This document shows, piece after piece, positions 1-5,566 of a stretch of DNA of 5,566 nucleotides (its first letter is position 1; every line of letters starts with the position of its first letter). The stretch is from the NCBI GenBank assembly GCA_026645635.1, contig JAPKMV010000273.1:1-5566 (forward strand). Direction: 5' to 3'. A model generated the notes under the pieces. The model was not told the origin of the DNA. It saw only the letters and a program-made list of their open reading frames with translations, and made no database searches. The stretch is from Caldilineaceae bacterium (GTDB lineage Bacteria; Chloroflexota; Anaerolineae; Caldilineales; Caldilineaceae). A program made the translations under genes and the position numbers.

Positions 1-291
1 CAGCTTGGCTGCGAAGCGGGCGCGCACGTCGTTGTACAGGAAGTTAGGGCAGGCGATGAGCGTCTGCGCCTGGGCGGCAATGGCGGCGCTCAGCACCGGG
101 TGGCAGTGGCCGAGCATGGCCACGCCCTGGGCTGCGGTCATGTCCAGGTAGCGGCGGCCGGCGGTGTCGTACAGCCAGCAGCCTTCGCCGCGGACGATCA
201 CCGTGTCGTTGCGCCGCGCGGTGGTGCCGCCCAGGAGGGTTTCTTCAATCTGGGCTAGGGAGTCAATCGAAGTGTCATTAAGGTAGGTCAC
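1..291 (-). CDS. Class III PLP-dependent aminotransferase, ArgD/LysJ type, N-terminal part
   Basis: This is the N-terminal 97 codons of a class III (ornithine/acetylornithine family) aminotransferase; the gene continues past the left edge, so the PLP lysine is not in view. Visible family signs are VIVRGEGCWLYDTAGRRYLD (residues 31-50), the GVAMLGHCHPVL segment (56-67) and IAAQAQTLIACPNFLYND (71-88). Family members transfer an amino group from glutamate to an acyl- or carrier-linked semialdehyde. With lysZ upstream on the same strand, the likely role is the LysJ step, [LysW]-aminoadipate semialdehyde to [LysW]-lysine, or the equivalent ornithine step; this is inference. I chose GTG at 291 because it overlaps the stop of the preceding frame in a GTGA, as in coupled genes. 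An in-frame ATG at 321, with GGTGA nine bases upstream, is a real alternative and adds ten residues (MPARRIRDTT). Family call is firm; substrate is not. Confidence 0.85.
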   Translation of the reverse strand, partial: MTYLNDTSIDSLAQIEETLLGGTTARRNDTVIVRGEGCWLYDTAGRRYLDMTAAQGVAMLGHCHPVLSAAIAAQAQTLIACPNFLYNDVRARFAAKL

Positions 292-464
292 TGTAGTATC
301 CCGTATTCTTCTTGCCGGCATTGACGACCGTCACCGCCAGGAATCTCATCCTCGCCCAGCCAGTCGCGCAGTTCGTCATCAGTCAGTCGCTCGACCTTTA
401 CCTCCCCACGCGCCAGCGCCAGTTCGGTTTTCAGCGCCTCAAGGCTGCACGCCAGGGAATCATG
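288..464 (-). other. Short open frame without a canonical start, possible gene remnant
   Basis: Directly after the toxin stop (465-467) a 58-codon frame stays open to a TGA at 290-288 that overlaps the aminotransferase GTG. The translation contains LEALKTELALARGEVKVERL followed by TDDELRDWLGED and ends in EYGILQ, an acidic, helix-like composition that reads as real protein rather than noise. There is no ATG, GTG or TTG in this frame; only CTG at 455 could start it. An ATG at 463 sits in the neighbouring frame and a one-base shift near 443 would join it to this frame. It may be a frameshifted third gene of the toxin-antitoxin operon, the tail of a displaced gene, or chance. I do not recognise the family. 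Confidence 0.3.
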
Positions 465-707
465 TTACTCTTCGATGGCCAAGACGCGAATGGCATGTCG
501 TTCGTCGAGGATCTCAAACCAGATCGTGACATCGCCCAATAGGGTGAGACCGAACACGCTTGGATCGAACGTGTCGGTGGTGACGGTCAATATGTCAGGA
601 TTGTCGCGCAGCGCTTCGATGGCTGCCCAAATCTGTCGCACAATCTGCCGGTCGAATGTACGTAGCGCCAGCACCGCCGCGGGAGCGAAAAAGAGCGTGC
701 GCTTCAT
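465..707 (-). CDS. RelE/ParE-like toxin of a type II toxin-antitoxin pair
   Basis: An 80-residue protein whose ATG at 707 overlaps the TGA of the upstream antitoxin in an ATGA. It begins MKRTLFFAPAAVLAL, has a helical middle (DRQIVRQIWAAIEALRDNP, residues about 18-36) and ends in a strand-turn-strand, LLGDVTIWFEILDERHAIRV (about 55-74), which matches the C-terminal sheet of the RelE/ParE fold (pattern: Gly-Asp, hydrophobic strand, acidic turn, hydrophobic strand). Known members cleave mRNA on the ribosome (RelE) or poison gyrase (ParE); which applies here cannot be told. The conserved Arg usually in the GDYR position is Thr, and the C-terminal basic residue typical of RelE is replaced by two Glu, so activity may differ or be reduced. 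A longer in-frame start at 845 is rejected because it would run through the antitoxin gene. Confidence 0.75.
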   Translation of the reverse strand: MKRTLFFAPAAVLALRTFDRQIVRQIWAAIEALRDNPDILTVTTDTFDPSVFGLTLLGDVTIWFEILDERHAIRVLAIEE

Positions 708-988
708 GGCAGCAGCCCATCTGCCTCCAACATTGTTTCGACTTCGTCTGCCGTGAACTGATTGCCGCTGTCCATTTCGCGGCGCGCACGTTCGATGCGG
801 GCGAGGCGGCGGTAGTGTTTCAGATCCTCGACAATCTGATTCCACGTATTTGGATGCACCAGCACACCTGCCCCGTGCCCTTGGCGCGTCAGCAACACCG
901 GCGCCTCAGACAGTGCATCAAAAATTTCTGGCTGGCGCGTGCGCAGTTCAGTGACAGGCACGGCTTGCATCGCAGGATATGTCATCAT
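704..988 (-). CDS. Phd/YefM-family antitoxin
   Basis: A 94-residue protein with the Phd/YefM N-terminal pattern: AVPVTELRTRQPEIFDALSE (residues 8-27), then a strand PVLLTRQGHGAGVLVHPNTW (29-48), where family members read 'pVlltr.G..aavlv..e.w'. The charged helical tail (KHYRRLARIERARREM, about 56-71) would be the toxin-binding part. Family antitoxins bind DNA as dimers through the N-terminal region, repress their own operon and neutralise the partner toxin, here the RelE/ParE-like protein encoded with a 4-base overlap. The start at 988 was chosen because GGAGA lies just upstream at suitable spacing and the homology begins right after it; an ATG at 1030 would add 14 residues that do not look like the family. 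Expression probably starts at the promoter at 1048-1076. Confidence 0.8.
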   Translation of the reverse strand: MMTYPAMQAVPVTELRTRQPEIFDALSEAPVLLTRQGHGAGVLVHPNTWNQIVEDLKHYRRLARIERARREMDSGNQFTADEVETMLEADGLLP

Positions 989-1047
989 TCTCTCCAGTGT
1001 TCGACTGAATGCCCAACAATTGAGCGACATCGTACTAGCTTGATGAC

Positions 1048-1076
1048 ATTATAATGGCGTTAAGATGGCATGGCAA
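1048..1076 (-). promoter_or_regulatory. Sigma70-type promoter for the Phd/RelE-like cassette
   Basis: On the minus strand TTGCCA (1076-1071, five of six bases of the -35 consensus) is followed by a 17-base spacer and a perfect TATAAT (1053-1048). Transcription would begin near 1041, about 50 bases before the antitoxin ATG at 988. The -10 box lies inside a perfect 10-base palindrome, CATTATAATG (1047-1056), which would suit a dimeric Phd-family repressor; the operator role is inference. Confidence 0.65.
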
Positions 1077-1087
1077 GTCGATTTTGG

Positions 1088-1155
1088 CTCACGTGAACGC
1101 GCAAAGCCGCGTAAACAAGGCAAGCATTCTTCGCGTCTTTGCGCCTTCACGTGAG
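1088..1155. repeat. Palindromic intergenic repeat, copy A
   Basis: A 26-base arm at 1088-1113 pairs with 1130-1155 at 23 of 26 positions around a 16-base loop. Both arms open with CTCACGTGAA and carry the GCGCAAAG core. It is related to copies at 2686-2759 and 3927-3990. It starts nine bases after the lysZ stop codon and ends 11 bases before the -35 box of the next promoter. No run of T follows on either strand, so it is not a standard intrinsic terminator; it could stabilise or end transcripts as REP-like elements do. Confidence 0.8.
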
Positions 1156-1164
1156 GTTCTTGGT

Positions 1165-1968
<804 letters not shown>

Positions 1969-2013
1969 GGGTTGCTCCGAATTTTTAGGCTGTACTGCTT
2001 CTCGTTCACCACG

Positions 2014-2397
2014 TCACCAAATCGTTGGGACTGGGTAGAGTCTGATATTCGCGTCAAGCGTCATCAGCGTCATGTTTTCACACAGCGCCTGCGCAATCAA
2101 CATGCGGTCAAAGGGATCGCCATGCAGGAAAGGCAACTCGATGATGCGCTGACCGTGCTCGCGTGTGATAGGCAGCCAGTGGATGCGGTTGATGGCTATT
2201 TCATCATCGAATTGCTGGCGCCAATCGGGCTGCAAGGTGAGTTTACCCAGGCTTACTTTGATGCAGATTTCCCAATAACTGGCTGCACTCAGGTAGAGAT
2301 CATTTTGCGGCGACAAGAAGGCATCGCGCGCGACCGCGCTCAGTCCGGCGCCATTGGCAGCCCATAAAAATGCATGTGTATCCAACAGGATCTTCAT
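2014..2397 (-). CDS. PIN-domain ribonuclease toxin (VapC-like)
   Basis: A 127-residue single-domain PIN protein, normal length for the VapC-like group. The acidic metal-binding residues of the family are present: D6 in LLDTHAFLW, E43 in SYWEICIK, D94/D97 in GDPFDRMLIAQA and D115 in TLDANI. The DTHAFLWA start and the HGDPFDRMLIAQA helix are typical of PIN toxins paired with Phd-type antitoxins. Known members cut tRNA or rRNA using Mg2+ or Mn2+; the target here is unknown. Its ATG overlaps the antitoxin stop in an ATGA. All catalytic residues are intact, so it is probably active. It is followed after 45 bases by lysZ on the same strand. Confidence 0.92.
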   Translation of the reverse strand: MKILLDTHAFLWAANGAGLSAVARDAFLSPQNDLYLSAASYWEICIKVSLGKLTLQPDWRQQFDDEIAINRIHWLPITREHGQRIIELPFLHGDPFDRMLIAQALCENMTLMTLDANIRLYPVPTIW

Positions 2398-2624
2398 GGC
2401 ATGTAGGGGTGCATATCGTCCAGCGGAGCATCAAAATCGGCTGCCATTGCCACGATCACGCCGGACGCACCGCCGATGCGCCTGGCCTGCTGCGCCTCCG
2501 GCAGCACGGTGAGTTTCACGAGTGGTTGCGAGCCGCGCGCGATGATCACTTCTTCGCCAGCCAGCGCCAGTTGTATCAGACGCGAGAGATGGGTTTTTGC
2601 TTCATGCACAGTCACTTGAGTCAT
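2394..2624 (-). CDS. Phd-family antitoxin (partner of the PIN toxin)
   Basis: A 76-residue protein with a clear Phd-type N terminus: TQVTVHEAKTHLSRLIQLAL (residues 2-21), then GEEVIIARGSQPLVKLTVLP (23-42), matching the family's 'v.v.eAkthls.Ll..v..GeeviitrrGkpvarl'. The C-terminal part (DFDAPLDDMHPYMP) is acidic and short, as expected for the stretch that fills the toxin's active site. It would repress its own promoter and hold the PIN nuclease inactive. The ATG at 2624 has no recognisable Shine-Dalgarno sequence (CTGGGCGCC precedes it), and the predicted transcription start is almost at the ATG, which suggests a leaderless mRNA. Confidence 0.9.
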   Translation of the reverse strand: MTQVTVHEAKTHLSRLIQLALAGEEVIIARGSQPLVKLTVLPEAQQARRIGGASGVIVAMAADFDAPLDDMHPYMP

Positions 2625-2631
2625 GGCGCCC

Positions 2632-2660
2632 AGTTTAACTTAGTCATGCTGCTTAGTCAA
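2632..2660 (-). promoter_or_regulatory. Sigma70-type promoter with direct-repeat operator for the Phd/PIN cassette
   Basis: On the minus strand TTGACT (2660-2655, five of six) is separated by 17 bases from TAAACT (2637-2632, four of six). The 8-base direct repeat CTTAGTCA (plus-strand reading) occurs at 2639-2646 and 2652-2659, a 13-base period, covering the spacer and the -35 box. Such placement suits autorepression by the antitoxin. The start point would be near 2625, next to the ATG at 2624. It may also drive lysZ. Confidence 0.55.
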
Positions 2661-2685
2661 GCAATTTCGTATCTCACTATTCTGG

Positions 2686-2759
2686 CTCACGCAAAGGCGC
2701 GAAGCCGCAAAGACAGGGCGCAGTCTTGAGTTCTTTGCGCCTTTGCGTCTTGGCGTGAG
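2686..2759. repeat. Palindromic intergenic repeat, copy B
   Basis: A 29-base arm at 2686-2714 pairs with 2731-2759 at 24 of 29 positions, with a 16-base loop. Arms begin CTCACGC and carry two GCAAAG units each, the same layout as copy A; both copies are also preceded by TGG on the plus strand. It begins ten bases after the glutaminyl cyclotransferase stop codon and ends 25 bases before the -35 box of the next promoter. There is no T-run, so an intrinsic terminator is not shown. Confidence 0.8.
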
Positions 2760-2769
2760 ACCCGTCCTG

Positions 2770-3738
2770 TCACTGCGTCACCTCGACCAACTCGATCTCG
2801 AACACCGCCGGCCAGAGTTTGCCGGTGACGAAGAGCCGCCCCGTGGCTTCGTCATAGGCGATGCCGTTGAGCACATCCGCGGGCGCGGTCAGCGCAGGAC
2901 CGTAGCTGAGCAGCCCGCGTAAATCTACCAACCCGTTGACCACGCCGGTGGCCGGGTCGATACGCACAATGGCGTCGGTCTGCCAGACATTGGCCCAGAT
3001 GGCGTCGTCGAAGTACTCCAGTTCGTTGAGCCGCACCAGCGGTTCGCCCTGGTAGGTCACGTCAAGGCGGCGTGTCTCCTGCAAGGTTTCCGGATTCCAG
3101 AAATAGAGCGTGGCCGTGCCGTCGCTCATGATCAACTCGCTGCCGTTGTCCGTGATGCCCCACCCTTCCGTGGGATAGGCGAAGCGGCTCAACTCGGCGA
3201 AGCTCTCCTTGTCGTAGATGAAGCCGGTGTTGCTCTGCCAGGTAAGTTGATAGATCTTGTCGAAAAGCGCGATCCCTTCGCCAAAGTACTGTTCCTCCAG
3301 GTCGTGCTGCTGGAGGACCTCACCGGTCGCCGGCTCGACCTTGCGCAGCCAGGACTGCCCGTTGCGCCCCGTCCCCTCGTAGAAGATGCCGTCAGCGTAG
3401 ACCAGACCCTGGGTGAAGGCGTTGGGGTCGTGGGGCAGGACGTTGACCACGCGGTAGGTGTAGCGTTGGAGCGCAGCGGGGGCCGGTGGCGCGGGCAGCG
3501 GACTCTCCTGGGCCGCAACGGTCGAAGCTGGCGGCGGTGTGGGCAGAGCTGTGGCGGTTGGCGTTGGTGGCGGTGTCGCCGTGGGTGATGCGTCCGCACC
3601 GGGCGCCGGATAGCTGGTGGTGGCGCCCGGCGCGGGCGTAGCGCTGCCGCCCGTCCACTGCGGGAAGGTGACTGCCAGCACCACGACGATGATCAGGGCG
3701 AGCAAACCGATGATGAGCAGCGTTGTACGACGTGACAT
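2770..3738 (-). CDS. Membrane-anchored glutaminyl-peptide cyclotransferase
   Basis: A 322-residue enzyme of the plant/bacterial (papaya-type) glutaminyl cyclotransferase family, a five-bladed beta-propeller that converts N-terminal glutamine of peptides to pyroglutamate. Residues 1-25 have a basic start (MSRRTT) and one hydrophobic segment (LLIIGLLALIIVVVLAV), an uncleaved anchor or signal peptide. Residues 32-90 are a Pro/Thr/Ala-rich flexible tether, so the catalytic domain should sit outside the membrane. From residue 92 the family motifs follow in order: NAFTQGLVY, YEGTGRNGQSWLRKVEPATG, YFGEGIALFDKIYQLTW, YPTEGWGITDNG, ELIMSDGTATLYF, RLNELEYFDDAIWANVWQTD and ADVLNGIAYDEATGRLFVTG. ATG 3738 was preferred over GTG 3786 because it starts directly at the signal segment; GGGAG lies about 12 bases upstream, somewhat far. 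The gene stands alone. Physiological substrates in bacteria are largely unknown. Confidence 0.93.
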   Translation of the reverse strand: MSRRTTLLIIGLLALIIVVVLAVTFPQWTGGSATPAPGATTSYPAPGADASPTATPPPTPTATALPTPPPASTVAAQESPLPAPPAPAALQRYTYRVVNVLPHDPNAFTQGLVYADGIFYEGTGRNGQSWLRKVEPATGEVLQQHDLEEQYFGEGIALFDKIYQLTWQSNTGFIYDKESFAELSRFAYPTEGWGITDNGSELIMSDGTATLYFWNPETLQETRRLDVTYQGEPLVRLNELEYFDDAIWANVWQTDAIVRIDPATGVVNGLVDLRGLLSYGPALTAPADVLNGIAYDEATGRLFVTGKLWPAVFEIELVEVTQ

Positions 3739-3801
3739 AACGTGACTGTTCTCCCGTTCAGGCGCGCAACCCGGCGCCTTCTGCACCGGCTATTATCGAG
3801 G

Positions 3802-3830
3802 ATTATAGCCGACGCGCGGCGCGCCCCCAA
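3802..3830 (-). promoter_or_regulatory. Promoter for the glutaminyl cyclotransferase gene
   Basis: A perfect TATAAT (3807-3802 on the minus strand) stands 17 bases from TTGGGG (3830-3825), a weak -35 with only the TTG conserved. Transcription would begin near 3795, leaving a leader of about 57 bases before ATG 3738. The strong -10 in an otherwise GC-rich spacer is the main support. Confidence 0.5.
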
Positions 3831-3875
3831 CTGCGCAGGCGGTGACATGCTGGCAATCGCTGCGCCTGCGCCGCG

Positions 3876-3905
3876 TTGACGCATCGCGACGCCATCGCCT
3901 ACAAT
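3876..3905 (+). promoter_or_regulatory. Promoter for the archease-rtcB operon
   Basis: TTGACG (3876-3881, five of six) and TACAAT (3900-3905, five of six) are 18 bases apart. The start point would be near 3912, so the inverted repeat at 3927-3990 and most of its outer stem would be transcribed in a leader of roughly 150 bases ahead of the archease ATG at 4061. It points away from the promoter at 3802-3830, making this a divergent control region. Confidence 0.55.
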
Positions 3906-4019
3906 AGACTTTATCGGCGATCAGGAATCTCGCGCCAAGGCGCAAAGACGCCAGGAGAAACCCGCTTTGCGACTTGGCGTCTTTGCGTGTCAAAACGCTG
4001 TTACCGATAAAGTCTACTG
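3902..4019. repeat. Nested inverted repeat, copy C with outer 13-base arms
   Basis: The outer arms TAGACTTTATCGG (3905-3917) and CCGATAAAGTCTA (4004-4016) are perfect complements, with further partial pairing to 3902/4019. Inside, CGCAAAGACGCCA (3941-3953) pairs perfectly with 3975-3987 around a 21-base loop. The inner part (about 3927-3990) is a diverged, inverted copy of the repeat at 2686-2759: its left arm resembles the complement of that copy's right arm and the reverse. The outer arms are absent from copies A and B. This is the non-coding leader of the archease gene and could be a small non-autonomous element or a structured mRNA leader. Confidence 0.75.
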
Positions 4020-4060
4020 ACAACCGCGCAGCGCAAATGGCTGCGCAGGAGCAAACAGCT

Positions 4061-4492
4061 ATGCCGGCGTCTTGCATCGTCGAAGAGTTGAGCCACACCG
4101 CCGAGATCGGCCTGCGCATCACCGCGCCGACCCTGGCCGAACTCTACGTTTGCGCGGCAGCCGCCATGTGCGACCTGGCCGACGCCCAACCCGACCGCGC
4201 CGCACCGCCCCAGGTGCAGGAGATTGTCGTCGCTGCGCCCGATCGTGAGGGGCTGCTGGTGGACTGGCTCAACGAGCTGCTCTATTTGCAGGAGACGACC
4301 GGCTGCTACTGGCCCATGGCCACCGTGACCAGCCTGGAGGAGCAGCCTGGCAGCGTCACGCTGCGCGCAACGGTGCATGGCTGGCCGGCGCAGCAGGCGC
4401 CGCGGCTGCACATCAAGGCTGTCACCTACCACCAGTTGCGCGTCGCTGCCGTAGACGGCGGCTGGCGCGCGGAGGTCTTTTTCGACATATGA
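4061..4492 (+). CDS. Archease, activator of the RNA ligase RtcB
   Basis: A 143-residue archease, normal length for the family. Archease is a small metal-binding cofactor that speeds guanylylation and multiple turnover of RtcB. Family signs are [12 protein letters not shown] (residues 9-20), [18 protein letters not shown] (22-39), [17 protein letters not shown] (about 64-80), and the C-terminal [11 protein letters not shown] with final [10 protein letters not shown], whose penultimate Asp142 is the family's conserved metal ligand position. An oddity is E15 in HTAE, where most archeases have HTAD. Start ATG 4061 is chosen because AGGAG (4047-4051) lies nine bases upstream and homology starts there; ATG 4037 and a start at 3974 inside the hairpin are less likely. 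The stop TGA overlaps the rtcB ATG in an ATGA, so the two are translationally coupled. Confidence 0.92.
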   Translation: MPASCIVEELSHTAEIGLRITAPTLAELYVCAAAAMCDLADAQPDRAAPPQVQEIVVAAPDREGLLVDWLNELLYLQETTGCYWPMATVTSLEEQPGSVTLRATVHGWPAQQAPRLHIKAVTYHQLRVAAVDGGWRAEVFFDI

Positions 4493-5566
4493 TCAGCCTT
4501 CACGACTTGAAACGCATCAATGAGTACGTCTGGGAGATTCCCAAGAGCGCGCGCAGCGACATGCGCGTGCCGGCGCGCATCTACGCCAGCCGCGCGCTGC
4601 TGGAAAAGGCGCTCACCGACCGCAGCGCGGAGCAGTTGATCAACGCCACCACGCTGCCGGGGATCGTCGGCTACGCCATCGCCATGCCCGACGTTCACCA
4701 GGGCTATGGCTTCCCGGTGGGCGGCGTCGCCGCGACCGCGTTGCCCTCCGGCGTCATCTCGCCCGGCGCCATCGGCTACGACATCAACTGCGGCGTGCGG
4801 CTGCTGGCCAGCGACCTCACCGCAGAGATGGCCGCGCCTTATCTCAACGAACTGGCCACGACGCTCTACAAGACCTGCCCCAGCGGCGTGGGCGCAGGCG
4901 GCATGTTCGCACTCGACGACGCCGACTTGGAAGCAGTGCTGGCCCACGGCGCCCAGTGGTGTCTGGAGCAGGATCTGGCGACGAGCGAAGATTTGCTGCA
5001 CAGCGAGGCCGGCGGCTGTCTCGCGGGCGCCAATCCTGACCGGGTGAGCCGCCAGGCGCGCGACCGCGGGCGCAGTCAACTCGGGACGCTGGGTTCGGGC
5101 AACCATTTCATCGAGGTGGGCAAGGTGGCTGCGATCTACGACGACGCGGCGGCGGCCGCCTACGGCCTGCGCGAAGGCCAGATCACCGCGCTGATCCACT
5201 GCGGCTCGCGCGGGCTGGGGCACCAGGTCTGCACCGATTACGTGCGCGATTTTCAGCGCGTCATGCACGAGCAACGCATCATCTTGCCCGACCGGGAGCT
5301 GGTGTGCGCGCCGCTGGACACGCCGGAAGGCCGCGCCTATCTCGCTGCCATGAACGCGGCGGCCAACTTCGCTTTTGCCAACCGCCAGGTGCTGGCGATG
5401 TTGATCCGGGAAGCGTTCGACACGGTCTTCGCCGGCAGCGGTCTGTCCAGCAGCCTGCACCAGGTCTACGACGTGGCGCACAACATCGGCAAGATCGAGG
5501 AGCACGTGATTGGCGGGCGGCGGCAGACGGTGTGTGTCCACCGCAAAGGTGCGACGCGCGCCTTTG
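4489..5566 (+). CDS. rtcB: RNA-splicing ligase RtcB, cut by the right edge
   Basis: The frame is open from ATG 4489 to the window end, giving 359 residues of a protein usually about 400-480 long. RtcB joins RNA 2',3'-cyclic phosphate or 3'-phosphate ends to 5'-OH ends with GTP and Mn2+, in tRNA splicing or RNA repair. Motifs are [18 protein letters not shown] (66-83), [14 protein letters not shown] (93-106, metal ligands D98 and C101), [13 protein letters not shown] (198-210, N205/H206), [11 protein letters not shown] (238 onward, ligand H238), [13 protein letters not shown] (327-339, ligand H331) and [10 protein letters not shown] (350-359). By family knowledge the guanylylated histidine lies further downstream, outside the window. 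All metal ligands seen are intact. It follows archease with a 4-base overlap, the well-known functional pairing, and has no separate Shine-Dalgarno requirement. Antisense and +1 frames are open over long stretches only because of high GC. Confidence 0.97.
   Translation, partial: MISLHDLKRINEYVWEIPKSARSDMRVPARIYASRALLEKALTDRSAEQLINATTLPGIVGYAIAMPDVHQGYGFPVGGVAATALPSGVISPGAIGYDINCGVRLLASDLTAEMAAPYLNELATTLYKTCPSGVGAGGMFALDDADLEAVLAHGAQWCLEQDLATSEDLLHSEAGGCLAGANPDRVSRQARDRGRSQLGTLGSGNHFIEVGKVAAIYDDAAAAAYGLREGQITALIHCGSRGLGHQVCTDYVRDFQRVMHEQRIILPDRELVCAPLDTPEGRAYLAAMNAAANFAFANRQVLAMLIREAFDTVFAGSGLSSSLHQVYDVAHNIGKIEEHVIGGRRQTVCVHRKGATRAF

Noticed and set aside
312..542. 76-codon plus-strand frame
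   Set aside because: It is antisense to the toxin and the short startless frame, has no ribosome binding site and no recognisable family pattern.
708..845. 46-residue N-terminal extension of the RelE-like toxin
   Set aside because: It lies wholly within the antitoxin gene in another frame, and the ATG at 707 gives the typical 4-base antitoxin-toxin overlap.
2686..2759. Rho-independent terminator at copy B
   Set aside because: The stem is long but no T-run follows on either strand, so intrinsic termination is not supported by sequence alone.
3974..4060. Upstream extension of the archease gene
   Set aside because: It would start inside the inner hairpin arm and add 29 residues encoded by repeat sequence; ATG 4061 has a good AGGAG site and begins at the family homology.
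4426..5541. 371-codon minus-strand open frame opposite rtcB
   Set aside because: The plus strand encodes RtcB with all expected motifs; the antisense frame has shadow composition (His, Val, Arg, Ala) and crosses the archease/rtcB junction.

Overview
This is a GC-rich bacterial window with compact genes, 4-base overlaps and hairpin-rich spacers. A LysW-type amino-acid kinase (LysZ), a papaya-type glutaminyl cyclotransferase on a proline-rich membrane tether, an archease-RtcB pair and many small toxin-antitoxin (TA) cassettes together suggest a Chloroflexota-like organism (Anaerolineae/Caldilineae type). The lineage is inferred from gene content; no marker gene is present.

From left to right, positions 1-2624 are read entirely from the minus strand. 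In transcription order they hold a Phd-type antitoxin and PIN-domain toxin (2624-2014), lysZ (1968-1165), a palindromic repeat (1088-1155), a Phd/YefM-type antitoxin with a RelE/ParE-like toxin (988-465), a short open frame without a normal start (464-288), and the first 97 codons of a class III aminotransferase (291-1) that runs off the left edge. LysZ and an ArgD/LysJ-type aminotransferase normally act in consecutive or near-consecutive steps of LysW-carried lysine (or arginine) synthesis. Here one TA cassette sits in front of the kinase and a second lies between kinase and aminotransferase. Each cassette has a good sigma70-like promoter of its own, and each promoter lies just downstream of a copy of the same palindromic repeat.

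Positions 2770-3738 (minus) encode the membrane-anchored glutaminyl-peptide cyclotransferase. The 322-base spacer 3739-4060 holds two divergent promoters and a third, inverted copy of the repeat enclosed in an outer 13-base inverted repeat. Positions 4061-5566 (plus) carry an archease gene overlapped by rtcB, the RNA 3'-phosphate ligase it activates; rtcB is cut by the right edge after 359 codons.

The most notable things are the two TA cassettes embedded in a biosynthetic cluster, the three-copy hairpin family placed at gene ends and in the archease-rtcB leader, and a conserved-looking but startless reading frame coupled by a GTGA overlap to the aminotransferase.
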